Shown here in pieces: positions 36,001 through 48,213 of a stretch of DNA of 64,000 nt (positions are counted from its first letter, which is position 1; every line of letters starts with the position of its first letter). The notes below the pieces were generated by a model. It was not told the origin of the DNA. It saw only the letters and a list, made by a program, of their open reading frames with translations, and did no database searches. The stretch is from contig JAJLTO010000001.1 in assembly GCA_030568195.1 (NCBI GenBank), positions 744,001-808,000 on the forward strand, written 5' to 3'. The position numbers and the translations under genes are program-made. The DNA is from Dipodascopsis uninucleata var. uninucleata (Eukaryota > Ascomycota > Lipomycetes > Lipomycetales > Lipomycetaceae).

Positions 36001-39000
36001 CCAAAGATTGACGAGGTGATCCGTTATCCTCAGTGATTCCTTTAGCGGAAATTGCAAGGTCGGTGGCCAAAATTTGAAACCGTCCAGAAGTAAACTTCTT
36101 ATGAATGACATAAACTTGGACATCAGGCAGAATACCTGAGTATGTACTGTTATGAAGTACATCCAGAACGTCTTTCTTTTCTGCTCCACTTAAAGTAGAT
36201 CTGCCTTCAAGTTTAATATTTGCCATTTGTAAAACAAGTGTGGCTCCTGACGCCCTCACTTTGATTGCGACGCTCTCTATATATAAAGAGCCTCGTAACT
36301 TAAGATGCTTATGTCTTTCCACTGCAACACTTTTCCCAGTACTGCTCTGCTTTACCATTGCCAAATTTAGAGCTTGACTTGCTTTAAGCCAGCCTTTTTC
36401 TGCATTTTTAACCTCAGCCTTCGTAACATCACCTGCAAGAGCGGCTGCAAGTGTAGGTACGGATGACGCGTCTAAATCTGCGGTATGTACATTTATCCGG
36501 GCATCCAGCGCCCTCAACTCAGAGTTAATATCTTCCACACGTAATATGGTTCCGATCTTTGGTATCTGTAGTGCAGTAATGCCAGAATCCCTAGAGTTGG
36601 TTCGCCTTCTGAAGTCATGAACCTGCTCGCCCGCTTCTATGGCAAGCAAGCGCACATGGTTGATAGCTGCAGTTGAAACAATTTTTATTGAATTACCGCG
36701 TATAGCATACTTTAGAGACGGAAGCAAATTCAATAAAATCCTATAGCGATCAAGACCGATTTGAATACTAACATCATCCACAATGGATTTGCTGTTCATT
36801 GATTGCAAAGGGACAGATTTGTTTTCAGAAGGCGATAGAATCAAAGACTGTATCTGCGTCAATTCATCTTTAGCAATACTCTCTACAATTGAGGATAAGC
36901 TGATGAGATCCTGAAAGAGATTAAACATCAGCTCATTCATTTTAAATGTTGTCTTCAACGTATTAGAGAAACGCATATCTCTAGAAACACATAAGCGCAT
37001 ATCCTGAATCGCAGCGCTTGCCAATTGTCTTTCGTTATCTTGGAGAATATCCAATATATCTATTTCCAACGATGGTGTGCTCAAAGCTGATGATACTTGA
37101 TCAATGAACCGAGACTTATCAAATGAGAATAGTGAACTTGACTTAATATTATGACTTGATAGCTGCAATTTTAGAGTGTGAGCATTCAGAACAGCTAATG
37201 ATGATCTGATGGCAACAATAGCATGAATACATATAGGATCATCGGTAGATGACGTCCCGCTGCTCTTATCGCAGGTCAATTCGCTTGTAGTCCTTGAAAA
37301 CGGTAGATTGTTGATACCACCTAAGACTTGCTTTATTTCTTTAAACAAAGAGATAGTATCAAAAGACATCACATATCGTATATCCTCACAACCGAAAGAG
37401 ATCTTAAGAGTTCTACCAATATATGCTGCTTCCTGCTCAATAGTATCTACAGGTGGAGCATCTGAGGCTAAACTGTCCTCGTTGCTGACAATAGGAGGGG
37501 AATTACTTCCTGCATACACCAAACTGATTGACGGGTAAGACAATTGAACATAATCAATCTGATCAAAATTGTTCACCAAATTAATCGTAAAGCTTTCTAG
37601 TTCAAAGAGCATATGCGCACAGTCTGAGATCATAGACCGTATAATAGTCTCACCATCAAATACATTGTTAAATATATATGTGTTCGAAATATCGGTTAGC
37701 TCCCAATTTCGCCATTCATGTAAAATATCGATAACTTTAGATTTAGCATCCGGAGGAGCAATAATATCATCAATAGTCAGATCTCTACGAATTCCATTCA
37801 CGATATCAATAGGGAGTGCTCCAAAAATATGGCGAAGGCGGACCATGAGTTTCCAGCTATCATTGACACGAATGTGAGATTTTGAGCTTCTCAGTGTGTA
37901 TGCGGGCCTCGTTAACAATGGGGGATCATGAGCTATCTTGTACACTCCACTTGCCGCCACTATTGAATAAACTAGAAGTTTAGTCCTAGTACTATTCCGT
38001 TTTTTTAATACCTCAAACTTTTTCACAAATTCTTCCAGTGGTCTAGCTATATCTATCAAGGCGCTTAAGATCCACTTAATTTCTGAAGCTTGCTTCGTAA
38101 GACTGAATGTCTTAATACGTAAACAACCAGAGTCTTTCTCAGATGTTCTTGTCCACACTTCAAGTTGCTCTACCTGTAGTTCGAGGGGTATATAAGCATG
38201 ACCCTTAGTAAAAGATTTTGGTACAAGACCTAAATTGAAGTCGAAAAAACTGAAATAAAAGCTAATATGCCGCGTAACAAGATTCTGCCTAGGCAAATTC
38301 TCATTTTTAATAAATTCAGAACGATCCGTAAAACGTATATTTAGAGATATTGACTTTGAAATAAGATCCATATGATCCTCTAGCTGTATCTTTTCCGGTA
38401 TTATCGATGTCTCGGTTATTATGTTGTCAATCATACCATGTTTTATATGCACACCAGGAATTGAGACTATAATACTTGTGATTTGAGATATATCGCAAAG
38501 ATTCGATTCTAAACGTTTTATTACGTTCATCTGTAATGCGTCTATCATGACCTCCGCCTTTGGTTTACTCAGTATATCCATTACTTCCAAAAGTTTTTCA
38601 ATCAATAATGGAGATGAAATACCATGAACACCAGATCTAAGCTCAATAATAAAACTATCGGTGCCTGTGTCAGAATCTTCCAGTGGATTATTAGCAACAG
38701 CATCAGTATCAGTATTATTATCGAAAGAATGACTGCAACTATTCAGTAGTGCATCTCGTACAATCTTGGTTTGTTTAAACGCAGAAACACAGGCATAAGG
38801 AGGAACAAATGTACTAGCCATCAATATGTCCTTTTCACAATTAGAAGAAAACTCTCTGGATTTGTATGAGCCTGAATATTCCTCGTTACCATCATGGGCT
38901 GATCTCATCGAAGTATCGTGATGAATAACAGAACTTAAAGATGTATTGCTTAAGTTATAGCCGGTGGAGTGTTGATCCCAGGGAGCTATTTTCACTAACG

Positions 39001-42000
39001 GGAAAGGCATCTTCGGACATGGCATCGTAATATCCAACGATTTTGATATGGCTGGATCTTCTTCGTAGTAGTTATCATTAATTTCAAACATAGTAGTTCT
39101 CTGGAACGGTCTATCATGCTTTTGCACGTGAGCTTGCTGGAGCCGTAATCTTTCTAAACCATATTTCTTTCTATCGAAATTTGTCACGTACAGAGATGTC
39201 GTAAAGAATCCATGGATACAACTATCATCAGCCGGATCGACCAGTCTATCCCTACAAAGAACGCTGAGAGATGGAACAGAAAGTGATAATTTCGAATTAT
39301 ACCTCTCTAATGAAAAATCATTTAAGGTAAGCTTGATTGGATCAGTGAGAACTTCAAAAGTAGAAGATGGCGTATGAACCAATACACGGAAAGAAGCCAA
39401 ATTTAGCCTTAGTAGCGTGATATCATGCAATACTATATCACCTAATATGAGAGCATTTTCTTTATCAGAAAATGTGAAAGCATAAACAGACAAAGCATCT
39501 GATAGGGAATCTAATAATGATGGTGAGCCCTCTGCAAAGAAAAGCCCAAAATCAAAATCCCAATTGCACATATACGTCGGCTCCAGAGGAGGCAATCCAA
39601 ACATTCGATGGCCGTGTATCGTTCCGCCATCTATATAGAAAGCAGGACCCTCGACTTCGATTAAGGAACGTTCTGTGTTAAGAATTTTGTCTGGAGGCAA
39701 TTCAACAATCATTCCATGAATCGGACTTATATTTACATACAAGTCCATGTAATAATTAGTGAACCTCATATCTACATCGAGCATGTCAAAATAGAGTCTT
39801 GCGTGCGAAACAGTGGAATAGATATTGGTAGGGAATATCAAACAGCCTTGTGATGTAGAGAATGTGACGAGTATATCGGTCGTTAAAGGATCCTTCATTT
39901 CCGCGCTATCGCTTTCAACACTCATTTCACTATTTTCAGATTCTTCAGGATTTATATTTCGTTTCAGCTCATTCTCTTGCTCCGCCAAACCACTGTTGAA
40001 TTCATCTAAAGTTCTAAAATGAATGTTCTCTCCAAAATAGTTTTCGCGAATAGTTATAAAATACCTAATGATATGACCGTATGCTATAAGAGATATCTTA
40101 GATGTTGAAATATTGAGTATAATTGTATCGAAGAGAACAGAATGGGCAAGAGTAGTATAACTATAGGAGCCGTTTAATTCGAAATCTATAACAAGTCCTA
40201 GCGTATCAGTGTTTGCAAAACTTGCTTGAGTATTCCATGAAGGCGCATTGCAGAGAAGATTGACCGTCTCTGCATTCATAGAATAAGACACATTACGTTC
40301 TGATGGACTTATTTGATCCATTGGAACTGTTACAGAAATTTCGAATACTGGAGCATTGAAATCAAGAAATGTGTTATCCTCAAAATCGGTAGGATTGCTA
40401 ATGATATTTGAATCGTTAACATTTAAAAACAGTGAAAATTCCCGAAATCTGAAATTAAAAGTATATATCCTTGGTAAAAACGTTTCATAAGGTATATCAG
40501 GACCAGATGCAAAATCATCTATCATATCCGTCAGGACAGACACATGCTCACGCAGTAAAAAGCATTTGATATCGTCACTTTCAATACTGAATTCCCATGA
40601 CTGTAATCCATTCCATTTCAGAGGACTTGATATATCACCTTTGATCTAATACATTAGTTAGTACACAATCTACCAATAATCTACCTTGTCTGGGTATGAT
40701 AAATCTTACCGAGAGCCGTGTAGATGTCCAAAGAATATCATGGTTAACACTAGATCTGAGCTCCGGATTATTGAGGTCCACTACAAACCAGTTATAAAAG
40801 CCACTAGTAGTAGGAACCATAGCAGAGCTATACGCAATAGTAGAGAGTTCTGACATTTTTATTTCGATCCAACCAAATGACCGTACAAAGTTACCTCCGA
40901 CTTCCTTTTTCCTCTTCTTATATTCAGACTCACGACTTGGCTCCCTAATAGGGATTCTCATAATACTAGAGTCATCTAACTCGATATAAAAACGAAACTC
41001 AGTTGCCACTCGATCCTGCCCAGATTGCAGCCTTGTACAAGGACAGCTATCAACATATACTGATGGATAGAATAAAGACTGCAAAATTACTCTTTGACGA
41101 TCCGCCCAAGGGCCATACTGAATAGTTGCTCCACTTAGAGAAAGATCCATTCCATATTGAGGCGGAAGTCCGCCGTTTCCGATATCAATTGTATCACGCT
41201 CACTATAGAGCATTGGCAATGGGTTAAATGGAACCTTACCTGCTATATCATAATAATACGTGAAACGTGCCTCGTCAGCTTCTAAAATAGAAGTACATTT
41301 TGCGTACTCTATCACATCTTCCTCTTCAACAATTTCTAAATCATCCTCATCCAGGTATCTAGACAAACCATGCCATGCTTCGCTCTCGACTGGCCGAGGT
41401 AAACCTTCGTCTGTATTTGATACTACTCCTCGACGACCAAAGAGAAAAGACACCATATCCAGTAAACTTTGTAGCTTGCTCGGTCTATCTGTCTTTTTCA
41501 AATCTACAGCATTCTTTGATGCAGGAACTTCGTCCTCGGCGATCTGAGTGTTATCACTTTCTCTGTAATCTAAGTTGGCTTTCATCTGAATATGAGGACT
41601 AGTGAATTTGAAATCATACACCATCTTATACATATCCAATGGTGACCTCGAGCGAGAAGTATCCACTGTACCTATTGCATCCTGAAAATGGTATATGAGC
41701 ACTGTCGGCGACTTATAGTTTCCTACCACCATAGCTCCTTTCTCTGTCTGTATTTCTACAGGGAAGAGCCGTAATATACGTGATAGTCTGATAGTAGCTT
41801 CTTGTTGCTCCTCCCGCACTTCCTTGTGATCGATATGTCTGAAAGATTCATCAGTTCTCGATCCTGAGGAATTACGAACTCGAGAAAGACCTTCCTTTTC
41901 TCCATTACTTCCATTATCCGTCGCAATGGTGTCATCACTAATCCCATCTTTGTAGGTTATAGTATCTGAAGTCTCTTTTTCACGAACCTTAACACGTTTT

Positions 42001-42575
42001 GTGTGAGCAGAATCAGCTCTCAGACTGGAGGCACCAGCTTTCTCTTCCTCAAATTTAGCACTATCATCAGTGGGACCTTGTGGCTGACAGTTATTCGACA
42101 TTGCCGCTTGCTGTGTACGAAATGCAGCTTCGTATGCATCTGTACGGTTATAAACGAACCATTCAAGACCGGTGATGTAAAGAGCAAATCTCGCTGGAAG
42201 TGCCGAGTTCCTATCTCTGTCTTTACTGGATACATCAATGTCCGATTCTCGTGTTCTGGACAGCCAATAGCGCCAAGTAAAGTGACCTTGAACAGCGAAT
42301 ATAGTTTCATTACTACCGATATATCTAAGGTCTCTGAAAAATATACGACCTGCTAGAAACGAGACCTGTACCGACCGTATATCAACAAACACATGATATT
42401 TATGCCATGTATACCATCTGAAGGATAATGATACAATAGTGCCGATGACTCGATTAAAATAGAATAAAATAAATATCGCTACTATGCCGGTAACTACCAA
42501 TTCGATTAAAAAAATCGCGCTGAAAGATCTGCCTGAACGAAGAGGAACCGAAGCGAACGCTGAGCTTGAATCCAT
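33011..42575 (-). CDS. CSF1: Bridge-like lipid transfer protein Csf1/BLTP1 (two exons)
   Basis: Spliced model, 3,166 aa (yeast Csf1 is 2,958). Exons: 42575-40710 and 40645-33011. The N-terminus has one membrane helix (about residues 22-47) followed by WYTWHKYHVFVDIRSVQVSF and GHFTWRYWL, the Csf1/Tweek entry motif. Across the intron the protein reads TRLS joined to IKGDISSPLKWNGLQSWEF, another family block. The rest is the very long repeating beta-groove rod that lets lipids slide between membranes, anchored in the ER at its N-terminal helix. In yeast it supplies phosphatidylethanolamine for GPI-anchor synthesis and is needed in the cold. The intron is 64 nt with an ACTAACT branch site. The second exon alone is 7.6 kb without a stop. 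No second membrane helix is evident. Confidence 0.94.
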
Positions 42576-43179
42576 TACGTAACTGATCGACTCTCTCTAT
42601 TTGTATTATAGAATCTACTGAACTAGTGAGACATGTCCGATATCCTCTTCAGTAGTTTCCGGCTTATTGTATTGTATTTTGACGCTGTATTATTGAACTG
42701 TGTTGGTGATATTTTGCGATATATTAGCTAGATCAGAATTGGGATCTGTCTTTGTCGTTTATTCCTAGTATATTTTGGCGTGTGGCTATTGTGAAATATA
42801 GGTATTGCTCCTGCTTGGGACAAATAAAAATAACATAGCGACAAACGAAAATATTTGAATTGCAATTATGGACTCTCGCTATCTACTTTTAAAAATATTT
42901 TAGACAATGTAAAATAAATAAATTTCGTTTTTACTATAACTATAAAAGCTGAAAATAGTACAGATTATAAGAAATACACAATAAAGCAAGTCATACCGTA
43001 AACGCAACCACATAGAAGAGATAGATCACAATAGGTTATCATTATAGAGGACAACAAAACAATACGATCTTCTCCGCTGGGCTCAGTCTTAGAGCCCATA
43101 TTCACCGGTAGACTCTATAAAGGCTGTTGGAAATATAACTGACCACAATACTTGAGCGTAACAACATGCATTCTTTTCC
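42576..43179. other. Spacer: CSF1 promoter and SUB2 3' end
   Basis: 604 nt, AT-rich near 42840-42960. No additional gene seen. Confidence 0.65.
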
Positions 43180-45625
43180 TTAGGTGTTCATGTAGGTTGC
43201 AGGGTCAACACCATCTTCTGGAAACGCAGCAATATTTACTTCAAACCGCTCTTGGATCTTGTCAAGCACCTCAGCATCTTCCTTTGAGCTAACGAAAGAA
43301 ATTGCAAGACCCTTAGTTCCGAAACGTCCAGCACGACCAACCCGATGTAAATATGAGTCTGCATCGGCAGGAAGATCGTAGTTGATCGCAAGGTTAATTC
43401 GCTCAATATCAATCCCGCGACCAAAGACATCTGTCGAAACGCATATACGCTTGTTAAATTCTTTAAACGATTTGTATCTCGCAATACGCTCTTCCTGTGG
43501 GATACCACTATGAACTGCAATACTTGGAAAATTACACTCGCACAACAGACGGTTAAGTTCATTAGCACGCTGAGTTGAACGAACAAAAATGATGACCTGA
43601 TTGAATTCGAGAGTATCCAAAAGATCATTAAGCTTGCGGTTCTTCTCACGCTCCTCTAACTTGATATAATATTGCTGAAGACCGTGAAGAGTGAGCTTAG
43701 TCTCATCATCGACATAGATTTCAAGCGGATTCTGCATGAACTTCTTGCAAATTGGCCTAATCTCCTGACTAAGGGTAGCAGAAAACATCATAACTTGTTT
43801 CTGATGAGGGGTGGCACGGAAGATCTCCTGTACATCACGTCTCATATCTAAAATCACGGTTAACTAATTTGTATTATAACGCGGAAAGACAGTATAATTA
43901 TGGGCGTCATAAGAAGTTAAAACATACCTGGAGTATCCAACATCTTGTCGCACTCATCCAAGACAAAAACTTTCACGTTATTCAATCGCAGATACTTATC
44001 TCTCACAAGAGCATTCAATCGACCAGGCGTGCCTACGATAATATGGGGACTCGTATCCTTATTCTTTATGATATCAATATCTTTCTGGATTGGAGTACCA
44101 CCATAAAAAACAGCGGTGCGCACATCTGGCATATACTTCGAAAATCGGGAATACTCATTGTTAATCTGATAAGCCAATTCACGAGTATGACACATGACAA
44201 CAACAGAAACTTCACCGGGAACAGGATCAAGTTGTTGGAGTGTTGACAAGACGAAAACGGCAGTCTTACCAAGACCTGACTTGGCCTGACAGAGAACGTC
44301 GGTACCGAGAATTGACTGTGGAATACAGACTTGCTGGACTGTAATATAAGATAAATAATTAGATCACTTGAAACTCGAATAAAAAAAGATCACGTCTTGC
44401 AAAGTATACTGTATAGGCGCTTAATGATAATCGCTAGAAGTGAATGAGAGATCCAAATAAATCTGTGCTCGCATGGCTGACGAATCAACATGGAAAAAAA
44501 TAGATATCTGACAAAAAAACTAACAGAATATTCTTCGGTTACTCAAGCGAAAATTTTATTTCCTTCGAGATACCATAGTTGAATCTTCGTTCTTGGATCG
44601 TCGAATAATGAATTAAGCAGTACGTAATAGCAGGCAAATTCTCACAAATCGTGTCTGAGTGAAGGGGCAAGCTCCATGTTATATACAGAAAACCGAAATC
44701 TCTGAATTGAGGTAAACCCATGAATAAGTCCAATAGAAATCAACTAACGCACGTATATAAACCGATGCGTATCTTTTTAGGACTGTTCTGGAATATCACA
44801 GAAGACTAACAAGAGCAAACAACAAATAAGAAAAGTTTGTAGAATAATGCGCTCGGATGCAACAGGATATCTAACATAATACAAATATCAACTTAGCCAA
44901 GTAGGTAAGTGATATATAATATCTGTGGGACATCAAAGAACACGTAGCTTCACGAACTGATCAATCATTGACACCTCTAAAAGAGATGACATATCCTCTT
45001 AGATGTCACCCAGATCTCCAGTCTTCACATTGAACTCCCCCTCTCAGACCGAACGCCCAAACAATCACATCCATTCATAAGGAGAAAAAAACTTTTGTGT
45101 TTGCTTAAAAAGAAACAGACATCCCCGATTTGCAAAGTGACGCTTCTCATTTTTAACAAGAATTCTTTACTATCTATTATTTTCCAACCAGTTTAGAGCT
45201 CGCACAGATTTAATCGTAGGACGCAATCATCTTCTTCCATCAGCGCGAAGTAGCGGATTCGTCGTCGCAACATCACATACCGTATAAGGCACAATGATGT
45301 TTAATCAAACAGGACCGCTTTATCACAGCCAAGACGGATAATAAAAACTAAGAATTTAAAAAATTGGAGATTGATATCATAACTAACCCTCAGATGGATG
45401 CTCGAAGCCGCAGTCGACAATGGCGCGAAGCAGTTCTGGCTTTAACAAAAAATCGCGGAAACCGGTAGAATGAATTCCGACATAGGATCCTTTCTTGTCG
45501 CCGTTTTCCTCTTTCGAATCTGCGCCATTGGTAGCTGCTGTAGCGGCACCAGTAGCAGGCGCAATTGGTGCGACATCTTCGCTGTCAGAGTAATCCAAAA
45601 GCTCTTCTTCACCGTTATCAGCCAT
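43180..45625 (-). CDS. SUB2: DEAD-box RNA helicase Sub2/UAP56 (three exons, one very long intron)
   Basis: Spliced model, 438 aa, the usual family length. Exons: 45625-45388, 44338-43928, 43847-43180. The N-terminus has LLDYSDSED and [18 protein letters not shown], followed by the Q-motif region. Helicase motifs: [26 protein letters not shown] (the diagnostic form for UAP56), [14 protein letters not shown] and HRVGRAGR. Sub2 is a spliceosome assembly ATPase and part of TREX, which loads export adaptors on mRNA. Splice junctions are exact: HPSE joins V-QQVCIPQ in phase 1, and LDTP joins DMRRDVQ. Intron 1 is 1,049 nt, whereas nearly all others here are under 160. It contains no coding exon that I can find. 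CTG at the conserved PEL leucine shows standard decoding. Confidence 0.96.
44339..45387 (-). other. Long first intron of SUB2
   Basis: 1,049 nt from a GTTAGT donor to a TACAG acceptor. It holds no helicase-like sequence and no protein I recognise. I searched the transcribed strand for clear C/D box snoRNA pairs (TGATGA with CTGA) and found no convincing one. Regulated splicing or a hidden RNA is possible. Confidence 0.85.
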
Positions 45626-46317
45626 GTTTAATAATCGATCGATTCGCAAAAGGGGTCTAGTTGATTACACTCGGGATATTGATTGAATAATCAATCCTGT
45701 TGGTTTGTCGTTACTTATTTATATTTGCTTCCTTCTGATCCAGATAGACAGCTGAAAAAAAAGCCGAAGACGATCTAAAACGGTCAACGATCTTAAAACG
45801 GTACACGTATAAAACAAGTTGCTAAAAAGTTAATGATGCGTTCTTTTTAACTAATATATACACTTAGAGCATACAGTCTGAAGAACGGAAATATAAAAAT
45901 ATGCGGATGACTTTCACTTCGTAGCCACAAATTTTTGATGTCAAGAAAGAACCGCAAAGGAGAGAGAAAAAACGATACATGAAAAAGTGAATTGCGGCGG
46001 AGGGCAGTAACGAAGAGCGGTGTCTGTCTTCGTTCTGTCGTGACAAAATATTCGCTGTGTATTCGTTTATACTTAGAGCTCGAACTAAATATTGTCAGGG
46101 TAATAAACAAAAGTTATAGACGTGTGACACTTTCATGATTCGGTACAATACCCTTGATAAAGAGTTTCGTACGACAAAAAACTACATACCGAGTTTTCTC
46201 GAGTCAAACAGTCAGAGAAACATAGATTAGATAGGCGATCAAGCGGTAGAGTGAAGGCCATATTAAGGGACATAGTGGTCTCTTGAGAAATCAGCTATAT
46301 TCTAGGAGTGATGCAAT
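45626..46317. other. Divergent promoter region of SUB2 and RPR2
   Basis: 692 nt between two start codons facing away from each other. AT-rich with several A runs; short open frames inside do not look like proteins. It must contain both promoters. Confidence 0.65.
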
Positions 46318-46895
46318 ATGGTAGAGACGAAAACCAAAGCGAAGTCTAATGGAAACACCAAAGCTATAGAAAAATCGGTAAAAAATAGAGATCAATATCT
46401 AAGATCATCATTCTTGTATCAGGCCGCCATTTTGATGTCCAATGGGCCTGCTAATTCCAAACGAGATGTCAAGATGGCACCACTAGGAAGATTGTATGCG
46501 TCGCAGTCAAAAGCAGTGGCAAGGAAGAATGTTATACGATTGTAAGTTGGAAGTTGGACATTGTCCTTGAGAAAGTAAAATTACATAGCAAGATCTGACA
46601 CGAAGCTCATATTGCATTGAATATGCTACATAGAAGCCCAGATATCAAGCGTACTATATGTAAGCAATGTAATACTATAATGCTACCGGGCTCACTCTGT
46701 CAGATTGATATTATAAATGAATCTCGAAATAAGACAAAGAAGCACGCTGATGTTTTGATTTATACTTGCCGGGAATGTCATAGTCAGAAAAGATATCCCA
46801 TAGGGAAAAATAGAGAATACATGGTATTCACAGATGACAGACGGCAGGAAATAACACGAATAGAGCTGGGAGTCAATGCTGCATTAAATAATTGA
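46318..46895 (+). CDS. RPR2: RNase P/MRP protein subunit Rpr2/Snm1/Rpp21 (two exons)
   Basis: Spliced model, 161 aa. Exons: 46318-46541 and 46634-46895, joined in phase 2 to read NVIRL-SPDIKRTICKQC. Family features: SSFLYQAAILMSN in the N-terminal helices, then a zinc ribbon with CKQC (TICKQCNTIMLPG) and CREC (YTCRECHSQKRYPI). The protein sits next to the archaeal Rpp29-like subunit in RNase P, where it helps the RNA cleave 5' leaders from pre-tRNAs. It may be either the RNase P (Rpr2) or the MRP (Snm1) paralogue; the length and the intact ribbon favour Rpr2/Rpp21. It converges on the cyclophilin gene with 140 nt between stop codons. Confidence 0.85.
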
Positions 46896-47035
46896 TCGTT
46901 TTGAAGAATTTTGAGATTGATATTGCATGTAGATATTGCATGTATTGCTATATATATTCATATTTACATGTAATTTCAATAGTAGAATTTTAAAAACGTA
47001 ATATATCACAAGTACAGAATTTGAGTATAGAGTTA

Positions 47036-47807
47036 TTACAAGACGACGGCTCTAAGAATTTTGACATCCTCCACAGGTCGATCAGCTGCACCGGTTCTGA
47101 CAAGAGCCATTCTCTGTATTACCTTCATTCCATCAAGTACACGTCCAAATATCGTATGTTTTCCATCTAACCAAGGTGTTGGAGCAAGAGTAATAAAGAA
47201 CTAATAAAATCCTAATATTAGCGCATATAACTACTTATTTACAGCAATAAGCATTTGGAGCAAGCTGTGGTCACTCATTTTCATACAAGAACTCACCTGT
47301 GATCCGTTAGTATTAGGTCCACTGTTTGCCATACTCAGAATCCCTGCTCCAGTATGTTTCAAACTAGGATTGATTTCATCCTCGAAACTATCGCCATATA
47401 TCGAGATACCTCCTCTACCTGTGCCAGTTGGATCACCTCCTTGAATAACGAAGTCTGGTATAATACGATGAAACTATTTCAATTCATATATCAGTAGTCT
47501 TTTTTCATCAAAATAGTCAATAAAATGATACCTACAATTGTGCCATTATAATACCCTCTTCTCGTCTAAGTTAAATTTGTCAGTGATAGGAACTGAGTTA
47601 ACATCTTCAATTGCCGTAGTCATACTAATTCATAGAAGTTTTTGCATGTCTTCGGTGCGTGATCATGGTAGAGCTCTAATGTGATGGTCCCCTGTATTCA
47701 GTGATACAATTCCGTAAGTTACTTAATAACGTAATATGGTTAAAAATTAATAATTTACATTAGTCTATACATACCATCGACGTCTCCAGCTGTACGTTTC
47801 CATTCAT
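47036..47807 (-). CDS. Cyclophilin, PPIL1/Cyp1-type peptidyl-prolyl isomerase (five exons)
   Basis: Spliced model, 156 aa. Exons: 47807-47775 (33 nt), 47691-47626, 47565-47536 (30 nt), 47473-47297, 47200-47036. The protein reads METSM-type start, [44 protein letters not shown], then [22 protein letters not shown]. The active-site Arg (FHRI), the Phe (QFFI) and the Trp of PWLDGKH are all present, so it should be active and bind cyclosporin. The PPIL1 type is a spliceosome component. All five junctions keep phase 0. I start at 47807 because the family begins a few residues before ETSMG; an in-frame ATG at 47948 would add 47 residues. Confidence 0.9.
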
Positions 47808-48213
47808 TTTGACTATCGTACTTGTATCATATTTATTATAGGTTCTCTTCATCAACTTCAGAAAGCCTTTCTTAGTCAAGTCTGACGTCAGAAGTTTTAA
47901 ACCTAGCCCTGAGTCCTGATTACTACTACCACCGGAACCAGTGATCATTATTGATTCGGCGAATAATATAAACTCTTGCGGACATTGCTATCCATACGTT
48001 TCAAATGTAGAAATATAAGTGATAATAATCATTCAAGCTGGGATATGAAATTTTAAGTATATTGGATGCAACAGGAGTCTAAAGTTATTGCTGGTCATTT
48101 CATAATTATTGATCGTTGACTACTGGTTTTCTTGCCCATGTAACAATTTGCTAGCTATTATATTATGTAACTTTGAAATTTAAGTACGAATAAATTGGAT
48201 AACTACTATAATA
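47808..48213. other. Divergent promoter of cyclophilin and SDR genes
   Basis: 406 nt between two start codons facing away from each other. On the minus strand it is open in frame for the possible cyclophilin N-terminal extension (47808-47948). An AT-rich TATAATAAATATGATA segment lies about 20-35 nt above the chosen cyclophilin ATG. No other feature. Confidence 0.6.

Noticed and set aside
44539-44733. 64-codon frame inside the SUB2 long intron
   Set aside because: No similarity to Sub2 or other proteins, no splice sites that would add it in frame; Sub2 is complete without it.
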